Below are positions 16,996 to 17,046 of a stretch of DNA of 17,046 nucleotides, one piece after another. Source of the stretch: Micavibrio sp. (GTDB lineage Bacteria; Pseudomonadota; Alphaproteobacteria; Micavibrionales; Micavibrionaceae); contig JALTZE010000112.1 in assembly GCA_027051315.1 (NCBI GenBank), positions 1 through 17,046 of the forward strand. Direction: 5' to 3'. Position 1 is the first letter of the stretch. The number at the start of each line of letters is the position of its first letter. The notes under the pieces were generated by a model, which had not been told where the DNA came from, did no database searches, and was given only the letters and a program-made list of their open reading frames with translations. Position numbers and translations under genes: made by a program.

Positions 16996-17046
16996 GGAAA
17001 ATTTGACTTCGAATGAAATCTCAACATCACCAATATTTATATATTC

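Overview
The window looks like chromosomal DNA of an AT-rich alphaproteobacterium. The evidence is the DnaB sequence, the adjacent mlaE-mlaF pair and the low-GC codon use. The lineage cannot be fixed further from sequence alone; a reduced or host-associated group is possible but not shown. No integrase, transposase, CRISPR array or rRNA is present.

Left two thirds (about 167-11815, all + strand): one tightly packed copper/silver detoxification operon. Its order is outer-membrane channel (CusC/TolC type), periplasmic adaptor (CusB type), RND pump (CusA type, with the copper-specific methionine triad), an APC-family amino-acid permease, a membrane-anchored FMN/Fe-S glutamate-synthase-domain protein, a 55-residue cysteine-rich protein at 9371-9538, and a CopA-type Cu(I) P-type ATPase. 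The tripartite pump would move Cu(I)/Ag(I) from periplasm to outside, and CopA would move it from cytoplasm to periplasm. The Cys-rich peptide is a plausible cytosolic metal buffer or chaperone. The permease and glutamate-synthase-domain protein suggest an amino-acid (glutamate?) arm of the copper response; that role is inference. No copper regulator (CueR, CsoR, CusRS) and no CusF is in the window.

Centre (11816-12129): a tRNA-Trp(CCA) gene on the minus strand, its 3' end facing the copper operon, and then the dnaB upstream region with two abutting DnaA-box-like 9-mers.

Right third (12130-16982): dnaB (replicative helicase), mlaE (phospholipid-transport permease), a mlaF ATPase gene of full length interrupted by two in-frame stop codons, and a convergent SulP-family anion transporter with a STAS domain.

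Two observations suggest that the copper operon is an acquired island next to a resident chromosome segment. Its arginine codons are mostly CGN, while dnaB, mlaE and sulP use mostly AGA/AGG. It also ends about 75 bp from the 3' end of a tRNA gene, a classic integration position. The points most worth following are the permease/glutamate-synthase/Cys-rich accessory module, the broken mlaF, and the codon-use boundary at the tRNA.
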